A DNA stretch of 64,000 bases. Source: Entamoeba invadens IP1 (lineage: Eukaryota > Evosea > Mastigamoebida > Endamoebidae). Shown here piece after piece: positions 50,062 to 60,366 of the stretch. The DNA is taken from NCBI RefSeq assembly GCF_000330505.1, contig NW_004440445.1, positions 476,807-540,806 of the forward strand, read 5' to 3'. The position numbers and the translations under genes were made by a program. A model generated the notes under the pieces. The model was not told the DNA's origin, did not search any database, and saw only the letters and a program-made list of their open reading frames with translations. Every line of letters begins with the position of its first letter. Within the stretch, counting starts at the first letter, position 1.

Positions 50062-52021
50062 ATGTATAAGAATCAGAATATGATGTTTTTGGGGGGTTTC
50101 CAACCTCCCAAAAAACATGTTGAACCTGAGAAGCCAAAAGAAATTATTGACCCCGAAGAAGTTATAAAAAATTTGCCGATGTCTGAGTATAGAAAACAAA
50201 TGACAGAGCACACTGAATGTCTTGAGCGTTCTGCAATGTTAAAGATCATCCAAAGTGAAGTCAGTGGTTTGTCTTTCATTACATAACCGTCAACACAAGA
50301 GATTTGAATAACAGATAGAATTCTGTTCACTCTCGACATTATGTCCTCCCCTTGCTTTAACCTTACTATCCCAAAGGGGTCTGAACCAACATAAGCTTCT
50401 AGACCAATTTTATGCAGATGATAATTTTTTAAAGCACAACGGCTTTTCTGAACACTTCACCGATTACCTTTGTCCTGAAGAAAAAGTGTTTCCCTCAGAC
50501 TACATTTCTCTCAGAAACACAAGAATTGACAATGTTGTTATCAACGAGGAACAAGTTTGCGATGTGATGGGAAAAGGGTATAACCGATGTCTCGCCGTTC
50601 TTGCGTTGATATACTGTCAAAACAACTTCGCGGAAGCAATCGACTATTTACAACAAGGATCACTTTTCAAAAAAGTGCCGAAAAAGTTGCAACAGTATCG
50701 AGGTAAAATATTACCACCATACGACACTCTACAGAAATGCGAAGTGTTCTCTGTGAGCCCCGAGTTTTACTTTGATGTATCTTTACACTATCGTAGTGAG
50801 AAAAATGTCATTGACGCTATCACCAACAACAACGTGGCCAATAACTTTGTCAAATGGTTCGACATGCTGAAACAACGACTTGAAAGGAACAAAATAGAAA
50901 GGGAAAAATTACTTGAAGGGAAGAGTGTGACGTGTGATGTTTGTTACGAAGACTATTTACCAGAAGAAATGGTGCGCAACCGATGTGGAGATTCTTTTTG
51001 TCGTAAGTGTGTAACGGATTATGTCAGAAACGCGATGAAAGAGTCTGGGAAGACGATTGGCGTCTTGAAATGTATGCGTTCTGGGTGTCCGTCGTGTTTG
51101 TGTTTAGATGTTATCCGCAGTGTATTGGATGATTTTGCGTATTATCGGTGTTGTGAATTAATTATCTCCAACTTCATCCAAACTGATAGTGAGTGTCTTT
51201 GTAAATATTGTTGTAACGAGAAATGCACTAAAGTGCTTCATTACAAAGGAAAATACACGCAGTTGAGCAAAGGAGTGACCGGGTTGTGTAATTGTCAAAC
51301 TTCCGTATGTCTCCGGTGTGGTGAAGAAAATCATCGACCAGCCAGTTGTGAGATGAACAAAAAGTGGCAAGAGCTCATGAAAAAGGATGGACTTAATATG
51401 AAATGGATTAAAGAGAACTCAAGAAAGTGTCCAAAATGTGAGACGTTTATAGAAAAGAATGGAGGGTGTCAATGGATGTCATGTTATAAGTGTCAATCGT
51501 TCTTTTGTTGGGTGTGTATGCAAATTACTAATGACCATCAACATAAACCAGGACAGGAGTGTAAACCATACAAAGCAAAAGAGATTGAGGGGTCTTACGT
51601 TGATGAACCAACATTAAATTTACTGACTCACTACGATTTGCAGAATGTCGGTGTAAAACAGGCTCTTGAACGTAACCAGGCGATACTGAAAATATTAAAA
51701 GAAAAGAAGTTGATTCTATCGACACTTGTTCCTTTGTACGAAGCATCACTGGTCGAAATTGATGCACACGTTGTGCTCCAGAATTTATTGATTTATGAAT
51801 ATGGAACCCCCCAAAAAAAGGAACTCATCGATTTCCAACTCAAAGCATTTCAACTCCCAGCTGAGTTGCTCACAAAAGAAATACAAAAGATTTTAAAAAT
51901 GGAAGTCATCACGGTAGAAACGATGAGCGACTTAACATCGATGGTCGGAAAAACAAAGAAAATTTTTGAGAACATTGTGAATTCGTTTGAAGAAGAAGAG
52001 GAATATGATGAAAATGATTGA
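50062..52021 (+). CDS. RBR (RING-IBR-RING) E3 ubiquitin ligase, Ariadne-like, two exons
   Basis: Exon 1 50062-50266, intron 50267-50318 (52 nt, GTTTGT...ATAG), exon 2 50319-52021; 635 codons. Residues ~145-190 are a UBA-like domain (NEEQVCDVMGKGYNRCLAVLAL, split here by helix turns). RING1 starts at CDVCYEDYLPEEM (~300) with CGDSFCRKCV. An IBR follows (CKYCCNEKC, CNCQTSVCLRCGEENH). RING2 has CPKCETFIEKNGGCQWM, whose GGC cysteine matches the catalytic Cys of HHARI, and CQSFFCWVC. A helical Ariadne-like C-terminus follows. RBR ligases take ubiquitin onto that Cys before passing it to substrate, so this looks active. A later GTG-started frame is only the inside of exon 2. Confidence 0.88.
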
Positions 52022-52183
52022 GTTGTTGTTCTTATATTTAATGCTTTACTATAATCAATAGAACCAAAAACCATTAAAAACTAGTATAAAATAAATGAAA
52101 AACATTTGAATAATATGATGATTATATTCATAATAAGATTTAATAACATCACAACATAAAAAGAATACTTTCTAATTCATTAC

Positions 52184-53311
52184 ATGGAAAACTTAAGTGC
52201 AGTTGTTATTGATAATGGATCGTATATGACAAAGGTTGGATTTAGTGGGGAAGAAAGTCCAAAGGTTGAAGTTCGAACTGTGGTTGCGCAATGGAAAACA
52301 GAAATTCTTGGGTTGGATAGACCGTCATGCTATGTCGGAGAAAAGGCAATTGAAATGAACAAGAAGGCTTCAAACATACTAAATATGTCGAACCCAATTT
52401 CCCATGGCAATGTGAGTGATTGGGAAGCTTTAAAACTTTTAGAAAGAATGATCGCTCTTATTGATCTCCGCATAGAACCTTCAGAGTATAATGTTTTTAT
52501 AACAGAACACCCCGACGCAACGAAGGCATGCCGAGAGAAAATGGCTGAAATACTATTAGAATCATATCCTGTTGAATACAAAGGATTAAGTTTTGGGATG
52601 TCTCCTGCAATGTCACTGTATGCTTCTGGAAATACAAGTGGAGTGTCTATAGACAGTGGAGATGGGTGTACTTGGTGTGTTCCGGTGTATGAAGGAGTGG
52701 TGCTACGTGAGGGAATAAGACCGATTAAAGTGAGTGGAAATGACATGACTGAATACTTCAACAAATTGATTGCTGGCAAAGTGGCGGAGTACCCGGACCT
52801 TGCTGATATTAATCTTGTCAGAGAAATCAAAGAGAAATTTGTGTATCTTGCCAACGATTATGAAGAAGAGCTTAAGAAGCCAGAAGACCAAATTGAAAAA
52901 CAGTATGAACTTCCTGATGGTCGAATAGTCAAAATTGGGAAGGAATGTTTCACATGTGGAGAAATGGTATTCCACCCTCAGATGGCGGGAATTGAAGAAA
53001 ATGGCATTCATCAAGTCATTAACGAATCTATCAATAAATGCGATATATACACCAGAACGATTTTGTATGGAAATATTCTTTTGAGCGGAGGAACCTCAAT
53101 GGTATTTAATAATAACACCAGGTTTGAAATGGAGTTGAAGAAACTTGCACCATCACAAATCATTAAGCGAAATCACATCGACAATACAATTAATGCAAGT
53201 TGGATTGGAGCTTCAATTTTAACTTCTTTGACTTCATTCCAAAAAATGTGGGTAACTCGTGAAGATTATGAGGAAAAGGGCGTGGCTGTGTTCGGGAATT
53301 TGACGTTGTAA
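52184..53311 (+). CDS. Divergent actin-like protein
   Basis: 375 codons, the same length as actin, intronless. The fold signatures are visible: VVIDNGSYMTKVGFSGEE at the start (actin DNGSGMCKAGFAGDDAP), IDSGDGCTWCVPVYEG (actin SGDGVTHTVPIYEG), a GNILLSGGTSMV phosphate-2 loop and the C-terminal WIGASIL. Many surface and subunit-contact residues differ, and the last residues NLTL replace the KCF end. Entamoeba actin proper is nearly invariant, so this is a divergent paralog or actin-related protein, not cytoplasmic actin. Whether it polymerises cannot be said. Confidence 0.8.
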   Translation: MENLSAVVIDNGSYMTKVGFSGEESPKVEVRTVVAQWKTEILGLDRPSCYVGEKAIEMNKKASNILNMSNPISHGNVSDWEALKLLERMIALIDLRIEPSEYNVFITEHPDATKACREKMAEILLESYPVEYKGLSFGMSPAMSLYASGNTSGVSIDSGDGCTWCVPVYEGVVLREGIRPIKVSGNDMTEYFNKLIAGKVAEYPDLADINLVREIKEKFVYLANDYEEELKKPEDQIEKQYELPDGRIVKIGKECFTCGEMVFHPQMAGIEENGIHQVINESINKCDIYTRTILYGNILLSGGTSMVFNNNTRFEMELKKLAPSQIIKRNHIDNTINASWIGASILTSLTSFQKMWVTREDYEEKGVAVFGNLTL

Positions 53312-53533
53312 TTAACGTTTGATTTTTGAATTCTATAATTGTGATAAATAGATTTAATGCTATAATCTATAGTTTCTCTAAAACGTAATGTTTTCTGTGT
53401 GGAATTAATGTGTTGAAACTAAATAACTAATTATAATATAATCTATATTAGTGATTGAATAACAAATAGTTGAATATATTAATTATTATAAAACATTTTA
53501 AACAATTTTTTTAAATTATTTTTTATGTTATAA

Positions 53534-53816
53534 AGTCTGTCTAAAAATGTTGTTCATTTGACAATAAAATACACGAAATAGGTTAAAAAATAAGGGAGTT
53601 AGGTATAAATGTTGAAAACCAGGTATAAATTAGAAATAGATGTTTTATAGTTTTTCAAACAGAATCCCGAAATATTAAAGTTTAAATGGTCTAAAAACGG
53701 ACAACTATAAAAAGTGCATTTATTATTTAATATATTTAATAATAAAAGCATTTAGATTACTAAAAACGTTGTCCGCTTTTAGATTATTAAAAACAGACAA
53801 CGTTTTTAGACTGACT
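53534..53816. mobile_element. Putative 283-bp MITE-like element with terminal inverted repeats
   Basis: Left end AGTCTGTCTAAAAATGTTGTT (53534-53554) and the inverse of the right end, AGTCAGTCTAAAAACGTTGTC (53796-53816), agree at 18 of 21 positions. Internally the motif CTAAAAACG[GT] recurs (53691, 53760), and 53760-53773 pairs perfectly with 53796-53809. The ends resemble Tc1/mariner-like CAGTC termini, but no clean TA target duplication is visible. No coding capacity. Confidence 0.5.
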
Positions 53817-54184
53817 ATTATTATTTATAACAAATGTTACAATTATAGTTGTGGTGATGATTCATTATAGATTAAACAATAATTACACAAAACTCCCTTT
53901 TTTTTAGGTAATGAATTAAAAAAAAATACTATAATATAACATTCGACAAAAATGGTAATTAGTTTTTGATGAATGATAAAATATAATCTATAAATAACAT
54001 TAATATATTTTCCCGATATTTTAGTTGTAATCAAATGATTTTTTTTGTTTTATCAAACAAATTAAAAAAATTTGGCAAAATCAACAGAAAAAAACTAAGC
54101 ACTCGACTTTTTCAAAAAGAAACACATGAAGAATTTCTTAATTTATAATTAAACCCCAACTTCAAAATCACAATCCGATATATC
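53817..54184. other. AT-rich promoter region of the TMEM222-like gene
   Basis: About 370 bp between the repeat element and the ATG at 54185. A/T-rich; a spurious 63-codon minus frame is present. No clear TATA element stands out. Confidence 0.45.
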
Positions 54185-54733
54185 ATGGCGGACAAAGTGG
54201 TCGACAAAAAGCCCGAAATTGACTTGGACACCGAATTTTATCCCTGTTGCATTACATGGACAACTATTCCAGTTATATCATGGTTTCTTCCATTTATAGG
54301 ACATCCAGCTGTATGTGACACCAAAGGTATTCATCATGATTATAGCTTTCCCCATATAGTCCATGCGGGACGACGGACTATATTAGGGCGGACATTTAAA
54401 TACCTTCCTCTTCAGTTTGGTGATGGTGTAACCTGTGACGACTTTGAGAAGGCCATTGACACTGCAAATAAGAAGTGGAAACACATTATGCACAAGTACA
54501 TCATCGACAATTGCCACGATTATTGTGTCGACATCCTCAACGATATTAAATATAAAAACAAGGACAACTGGTGCAACTTCACGTTTATGCTCGAGCTTCT
54601 CTTCCACTCCGTTTATGTGAATAAATCCCGACATTTTGCCACTTATCTCCCCGGCATAATATTATGGTCGTTTATCCTGTTGGCTATTGGAGGCTTTATC
54701 GTTGTCATGTTATATCAGAAGAACTTCTTTTAA
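54185..54733 (+). CDS. TMEM222/RTE1 family membrane protein
   Basis: 182 codons, intronless. It matches the RTE1/TMEM222 family along its length: FYPCCITWTTIPVISWFLPF and IGHPAVCDTKG near the N-terminus, GRRTILGRTFKYLPL, a W-x-H-I-M-HKYIIDNCHDY block and NWCNFTFMLELLFHSVYV, with a TM at ~157-178. Conserved Cys and His residues are kept. Plant RTE1 sits in Golgi/ER membranes and affects ethylene receptor ETR1, while the animal protein's role is poorly known. The Entamoeba role is unknown. Confidence 0.85.
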   Translation: MADKVVDKKPEIDLDTEFYPCCITWTTIPVISWFLPFIGHPAVCDTKGIHHDYSFPHIVHAGRRTILGRTFKYLPLQFGDGVTCDDFEKAIDTANKKWKHIMHKYIIDNCHDYCVDILNDIKYKNKDNWCNFTFMLELLFHSVYVNKSRHFATYLPGIILWSFILLAIGGFIVVMLYQKNFF

Positions 54734-54798
54734 TGCAAATAGAACAAAACATGTATACTCTCACTTAGTTACTTTCATATCACTCTAACTCACTCGTT

Positions 54799-56325
54799 TT
54801 ATAACTCCGTTTTTGTGTTGATGTCATTGTGACTCGCATTCTCTTGTGATCTTTTCTTAATGAAAAGCTGTTCGTAATGTTCTAGAGTCCACGCGATGTC
54901 ATCAGAGACATAATCCGTCCCATCTAAGAAGAGTAAGTTGTCTGTCTCATCAAACCCTATTTCTGCATTTTTGCGAATGAAGTTGTAGATCTGTCTTGCG
55001 TCTGGATACTCTGCATATGGCATTTCTATATACTTAGTAGGGATGTGCGGGTAGACTAGAATAGTGGGGAGTTGGAATAAAGGCTCTTTGACTAACACGT
55101 CGTTCAGTAACACATTGATATGGCCAAATGCGATTTTAGGGTTCTTTGCTAATTTGTTGGCTACTGAAGAAAAAATTTTGAAGTATGTCTGTTCGTTCTT
55201 GTGAATTCCTTTGTGGACCAAAACAACAACGTTTGTGTCTTGACTCACGAAGTTATCAAAAGTCTCTGCTGTGAGTTCCGTGACATTCTGATTGAACTGC
55301 GTTGGAACAACAGATGATCGAATTGTTGGGTCTACTTTGCTCTGTATGACATCTTCAATCCATTTGTTCATCTCCTTTGGTGTCCATTTCCCGAAGTAGT
55401 CATAAGTGATACGTTCTGCTTTGGTTATTATTCGTAAGTGTTTTTTAGTAGGGAAAAGTCTTTGAGCGTTGAGTCCAAAAGTCGTGTTAACGGTAATTGT
55501 GTCTTTTAGTGATACAAATCCACCAAATACATTTCCCCAGTTCTTTTCCAAACTTTGGGATATCAAATTTCCATCATTGAAGTCTTCTGAATAGATCAAA
55601 GCGACGGACTTCTCGAAATATTTCATGAGGAATTGATACTCTGGTGTAAATTTCTGGTATGGGTAAGCAATGTGTTCTTTAATAAAGAACGTCAACTCGT
55701 CCGACTTAGTGTTTGTTTGAAACGACGCTTTGACCAATTTGTTCTCATCGAAAAGTGAATGTGTGAAAGCTGTGATAGCCAGTTCCGATGGTCCTCTTTT
55801 AACAAAGTACATGAATCGTCGACTTTCAGAGAAGTATCTAGTCACTATATTCTCGATGAATGCACTGTACTTCTCTATTTGTTTCGTTGAATTAAATTTG
55901 AATACCATTAACGTGTGATACTCATTTTGGAAGTCTTCGATATCGTCTTCGTCCACAATAGAAAGAACTGGTTCCATATTTCTGTGTATCCACCTTTGAA
56001 TACTTGCTACCTTTTTGAGGCCATCATAAGAACTAAAAAAGACTCCATTTCGATAGAATAGTAATTGTGGAAATTGTGTGATCTGACATTGCGACGCTCC
56101 ACAATCTATATTGGCTAAAGCATACGTCCTATTCTCACTTCTTTTATTCTGATTTTGAGCGTCAAGTTCCTCAATAACAGGTCGTAATTCCTTGCAATGA
56201 ATACACCACGGCAGTGAATAAAAGATCACTGAAAACTTGTTGGCAGTTACAAATTCGTTGAGTTGGTCATTCAAAATTTGCTCAAGACCACTACAGAGGG
56301 CAACTACACAAAAAATCACCAACAT
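54799..56325 (-). CDS. Protein disulfide isomerase-like protein, second active site lost
   Basis: 508 codons from the ATG at 56325 (the codon before it is TTG). Signal peptide MLVIFCVVALCSG. The first thioredoxin domain has the active site LPWCIHCKEL at ~40. Two b-type domains without CxxC follow (~120-350). The fourth domain (~355-470) is thioredoxin-like in layout, but the active-site position reads HKGIHKNEQ with no Cys, and the cis-Pro loop is LPTILVYP. It ends DINTKTEL; the terminal TEL is a weak match to KDEL-type signals. It likely acts in ER folding with one redox site. Confidence 0.85.
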   Translation of the reverse strand: MLVIFCVVALCSGLEQILNDQLNEFVTANKFSVIFYSLPWCIHCKELRPVIEELDAQNQNKRSENRTYALANIDCGASQCQITQFPQLLFYRNGVFFSSYDGLKKVASIQRWIHRNMEPVLSIVDEDDIEDFQNEYHTLMVFKFNSTKQIEKYSAFIENIVTRYFSESRRFMYFVKRGPSELAITAFTHSLFDENKLVKASFQTNTKSDELTFFIKEHIAYPYQKFTPEYQFLMKYFEKSVALIYSEDFNDGNLISQSLEKNWGNVFGGFVSLKDTITVNTTFGLNAQRLFPTKKHLRIITKAERITYDYFGKWTPKEMNKWIEDVIQSKVDPTIRSSVVPTQFNQNVTELTAETFDNFVSQDTNVVVLVHKGIHKNEQTYFKIFSSVANKLAKNPKIAFGHINVLLNDVLVKEPLFQLPTILVYPHIPTKYIEMPYAEYPDARQIYNFIRKNAEIGFDETDNLLFLDGTDYVSDDIAWTLEHYEQLFIKKRSQENASHNDINTKTEL

Positions 56326-56388
56326 CAAATTTACAGTTCAACAATGAAATAAATAGTTAAACAGATAAATTAGAAAAATGTTATTCAC

Positions 56389-56592
56389 TTATTGCTGCCA
56401 AATCAAAGTAGCAATTCCAAGAGCAATGCACGACAAAGAAACCCATGGCGACGCTCGTTCACCAAGCCGAGCTGCTTTCCACATCATCCCCGGAACACCC
56501 TCTTTTTTCTTGTCCATGAAGTTTCGGATGAACCCGATGTTCAACCGGAGATATGTGCATGTACACACAAATAGTATGATAACGACCATCAT
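56389..56592 (-). CDS. Tiny two-transmembrane protein
   Basis: 67 codons (two adjacent ATGs at 56592 and 56589), starting 64 bp upstream of the PDI gene on the same strand. Hydrophobic helices at ~2-20 (VVIILFVCTCTYLRLNIGF) and ~48-65 (PWVSLSCIALGIATLIW) flank a basic loop (DKKKEG). The loop plus second helix faintly recalls SERP1/RAMP4, a small Sec61-associated ER protein, but the resemblance is too weak to name it. Less AT-rich than its surroundings, so probably a real gene. Confidence 0.5.
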   Translation of the reverse strand: MMVVIILFVCTCTYLRLNIGFIRNFMDKKKEGVPGMMWKAARLGERASPWVSLSCIALGIATLIWQQ

Positions 56593-57137
56593 CGATTGAA
56601 AATTGAAGAGTGCAGTCTACCAGTCATTGTTGTTTTTTGTATGATTTTCTATGAAAGACGTATTATCAATAAAATTAGTGGAAATAGTTGAAATATTAAT
56701 CCGTCTTAAACAAACCATTTCTCTGTTTTTTAGTTTTTCTTCTTTCTCTTTTTTTTAGTCTAATCTAATTGTTATTTATACTCTTTTTATTATTTATTAA
56801 TCTATTATTTTATTATTGTAATTATTATATAAATATATTTAAACATCTGTATTTCGGGATATTACCGAAATGTTTAGATTGAATCCCGTTGGAGTGATTT
56901 TTATTGTTTTTGTTCATATTTCAATTAATAGTTTAAATATTAAATATTATTAGATATTATTACTATAATATAAAAAATAAAAAAAAATATTTTTATTAAA
57001 TGATAAAATTATAAAATACTAGAAATAACAAATTCTAGTTATTATTAATTTATTTATAAGAAAAAGAACCAATTAAAGAATAATTCAAAAGTAAATAAAT
57101 ACATTTCTATGTGTAATTTTTAGCTAGAAAGTATAGC
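56593..57137. other. AT-rich intergenic region
   Basis: About 545 bp, A/T-rich. A small hairpin is present near 56850-56872 (ATTTCGG...CCGAAAT). No gene. Confidence 0.5.
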
Positions 57138-57821
57138 TTAGTATTTTATTCCTCTCTTTCTTGGTGAGAAGAAAGCAATAAAACGACTTCTTCTTTTAGT
57201 CTCTCCCAATTCGTGCATTTCTTGTACACTTAAAGAAACGACTGGTTTCACAATTCTCCCACTCCTTGGGGTTTTTGGATCAGTTTCATTTGAGAATGGC
57301 TGTGACACTCCTGTTGCAAAGTAGTCGAAGAGTTTGTCCAAGTTAGTGTTTTCCTTGGCGGAGACATTAATCACTGCACACGGACATATCATCCCTATTT
57401 TGGTATATAACTTAGTGATATCCTCTTCTTCGACTCTTCTTCTCTCAATCAAGTCTGCCTTATTTCCACAGATGATGACAGTGGGATACTTAGTTCTTCC
57501 ACTCTTAATGACAGACGACAAACAATTTCCAATATTCTCTTGGGCATGTCTGAACGTCATTTCGTCGGAGAGTGAGAAGACAAAGACGACATAATCCGAG
57601 TCAAGAAATTCTCTCTCGCGCAATAACTGAAAATCATCTTCGCCACTCGTGTCGACAATTTTTGCGTGGACGGAAAACCCTTCGACGCTAATTTGAGTGT
57701 TGTATGAGTCTTCAATAGTCGGTTCATAGTTCTCTTGGAAATAATGCTTGATATATCGTTTGATAATGGCGGTCTTTCCTGCTGTAGATGAACCAAAGAA
57801 TGTGACTTTAATCGATGTCAT
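57138..57821 (-). CDS. Atypical Ras-family GTPase
   Basis: 227 codons, intronless. All G motifs are present but altered. G1 is FFGSSTAGKTA, where Ras has GAGGVGKSA, so positions 12 and 13 are Ser and Thr. Switch I YEPTIEDSY is Ras/Rap-like with the key Thr. G3 is VDTSGEDDF, where DTAGQEE is expected, so Gln61 is Glu. G4 GNKADL and G5 NVSAKEN are normal. There is no CAAX box; the tail has PRSGRIV and a basic KRRSRFIAFFSPRKRG that may bind acidic lipid. Changes at 12, 13 and 61 predict poor intrinsic hydrolysis, like Rnd- or Rheb-type atypical members. Confidence 0.82.
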   Translation of the reverse strand: MTSIKVTFFGSSTAGKTAIIKRYIKHYFQENYEPTIEDSYNTQISVEGFSVHAKIVDTSGEDDFQLLREREFLDSDYVVFVFSLSDEMTFRHAQENIGNCLSSVIKSGRTKYPTVIICGNKADLIERRRVEEEDITKLYTKIGMICPCAVINVSAKENTNLDKLFDYFATGVSQPFSNETDPKTPRSGRIVKPVVSLSVQEMHELGETKRRSRFIAFFSPRKRGIKY

Positions 57822-59339
57822 TAATTGATGTATGTTTTTAGTATTTTTCGTTTAAATTGAGTTCGTGTTTCGTTGTTCTAATTTGACAAATTACTGTTCT
57901 ATTCCTGTTGTGTGTTTTATTTGCTTTTTTGACAGTAGTTCTCTGTAAATAGATGGGATGTTTGGGCTAAAAACTATAGAAATTGTGCAATGGAAAAAAG
58001 AATATGTACTTTTTTTTGCAGCATATATTGTTTTGTGTTAAGCTTTTAATACATATGTTATAATATAAAGTAATTTATAGTCATATAATGGGCCTTTAAT
58101 AATATATAAAGTGTTGTTCGTAAAAAAAGGCGAAATTGTCCAGTTTTTAGTTAAAAAAGTGGATTGATTTTTCTAGTTTTACTAAAAAGACCCGATTTAG
58201 TAAGCTTTTGTTAACCATGGAGTGCTTTTGTTTTTACGATTTAATTGTGATATATTCCCGGTTTATTAAGCATGTATAATGCAATTTAAATCATTTCACA
58301 AATCCACAAAAACAACAGAAAAGAAATAAATGTATTTTTAGGAAGATTTGCTTTATTTATATCAAGCCACTTTTCTTCCGTTTTTTGATAAATAGCGCAC
58401 TAGAGTAAGAGTTCCAACCCACTTTTGGGATACAATGGACATCTTTATTTTTTATTAACCAATTTCAAAGAAATTGCATATTGAAATATGGCATTTTATA
58501 AAAAATATATTTCATGGTATTAGGAACTTTAAAATAATATTTTTAAATTAACATGAATTATATTTGCTGAAGAAAAACAAATGAACGGCTAATTCAATTA
58601 TTGTGACTCAAATTCTTTTTTATTGAAGCTATTTTGTATTGATTATCATATATGTGTATTTTATGGTTCTATTTGCCTTATTATTAAAAAAGGAACATTT
58701 CAGCAAAAACCAGTTTAATGAATCAAAAATAATAATCACCTATTGATTTCTTGTAAAAAAGGTGTTTAATCGGGCTAATTATATTACTTCGGCGTTTTCA
58801 AACTCATTGTTTTGTATTATTATTTAAAAAGAAAGTCGAATTTTTCAAAACTTTTTGCACCCCTCCAAAATGTCAAGATGTGTTTTTAAACTTCGTCTTC
58901 ATTATTTAAAAATTTTAATAAGTAATTTATTATAAAGTTTGTAAATTGTATAATTTATTATTACACACAAAACTGTATTGATGCATTGGATTATAATTGT
59001 TTTTATAATATCATCATCTCCATTTTTCAGAACAACCATCTTGAAATATAAATTCTATATTTTAGTGTAGATGGTGGGGTTATGATATTCTGAACAGTTG
59101 TTTTCTGTGATATTTTTCATAATGAAAACGAGTGTATTTGTCAACAATCACTTTATTCTATAATTAATGCAATCCAGTTAAATATATAATTTAATTTAAA
59201 TGTTTCAACTAACGCTGTGGCTATTATAATTGATACAAAAAGTAGTGGGTTTGTAACAAACAATTGTAATTAAGTGATAGTATTGAACAAAAAAAACGAT
59301 TTCAAAGTCTTTAAATTAGTCCACAAATCGAAGACACCA
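57822..59339. other. AT-rich intergenic region, no supported gene
   Basis: About 1.5 kb. Composition alternates between A/T-only stretches and slightly richer patches (58130-58300, 58820-58900), but no open frame of length or conserved look was found on either strand. Confidence 0.6.
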
Positions 59340-60366
59340 TCAGCAACAACCTTCCTTTTTCTGTGTTGGTTGTAGTGATGCGTTGTCTAAAGGTTTTGGT
59401 GTTGCAACAAGTCGTTCCATAATAATTTTGTTGTTATAAATCGCCTCGACTAACGTCTCAAATATTTGGTCAATGTTTTCCCCCGTCTTTGCAGAGCATC
59501 GCATTGACCGCAGACCTCCACTCAGTCTACAGTACTTCTCTGACATTTCTGCAGTCACAACTGCGTCCGCAGAATCAATTTTATTCCCAACAACCAATAT
59601 TTCGGGTTTGATGTTGCAGTCATTAAGTTCGTCGATCCAATACGATACTTTTTCAAATGTAGTAACTTCCTCGACATCGTACACAACTGTTTTTTATTTT
59701 CCATTCATACTCTACAATGAAAGATAATTGTCTAATGAAGATACTTATATAACTATTATATATAATAACAATAAGAAATAAGAACTATATTAATTTGTAT
59801 GAATTGGGTTCTATTCTATTTTAAGAACGCATTAAATAATAAATTATACTATAAAAAACTATTATATAATCAATATTCTATATATAAAATACTTGTTAAT
59901 TCAACACACGAATGAGGAAATCTAAAACAAACTCAGGCATCCATGGGTACCGCGGTAATAACTCGACGTGATATTGCGGAACCTTTCCTGTCCAGCTGTT
60001 TGTCATTTTGAAAGTTCAGACTTGGTCAAGACTTAACCAAGAAGTCGATATCGTTGAATCAAGTAACAAACCAGTGTCCCATAATCTTTTAGTCAGTACT
60101 TTAATCGGCACAGAAATGGTACAACAAACTGTAATTTAATCGTTTTGCCTTTGTAGTTAATCACACGCGATTTGAAATCGACACCAATGGTTGAAATGAG
60201 TTCCTCGTGGAACTCATTGTCGCAGTACCGCTCCAATATTGCCGTCTATATGTCAGGTGTTTCTATTTAAAAGTGGAGAATAAACCTTCCCAACAGCAGA
60301 TTCGCCGATAATGAGAATTTTGAAAGTCATGTCGACTTGTGGTTGTAATCGAGGCTCGATGCTCAT
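59340..60366 (-). CDS. Rab GTPase, five exons with a 14-nt microexon
   Basis: Exons 60366-60286, 60245-60130, 60085-60072 (14 nt), 59995-59933 and 59686-59340; introns 40, 44, 76 and 246 nt. Three begin GTTTGT and the first GTTTAT; all end AG. The joined frame is 206 codons. It reads G1 GESAVGKTA, switch I STIGVDFKSR, G3 LWDTAGQERF (assembled from exons 3 and 4), YYRGTHGCLIVYDV, G4 GNKID, G5 CSAKTG and a C-terminal CC for double geranylgeranylation. The features are those of Rab1/8/11-like exocytic Rabs, but no single subfamily is clear. Catalytic Gln is intact. Only the last exon is visible as a simple open frame, so the gene is easy to miss or mis-annotate. Confidence 0.9.
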
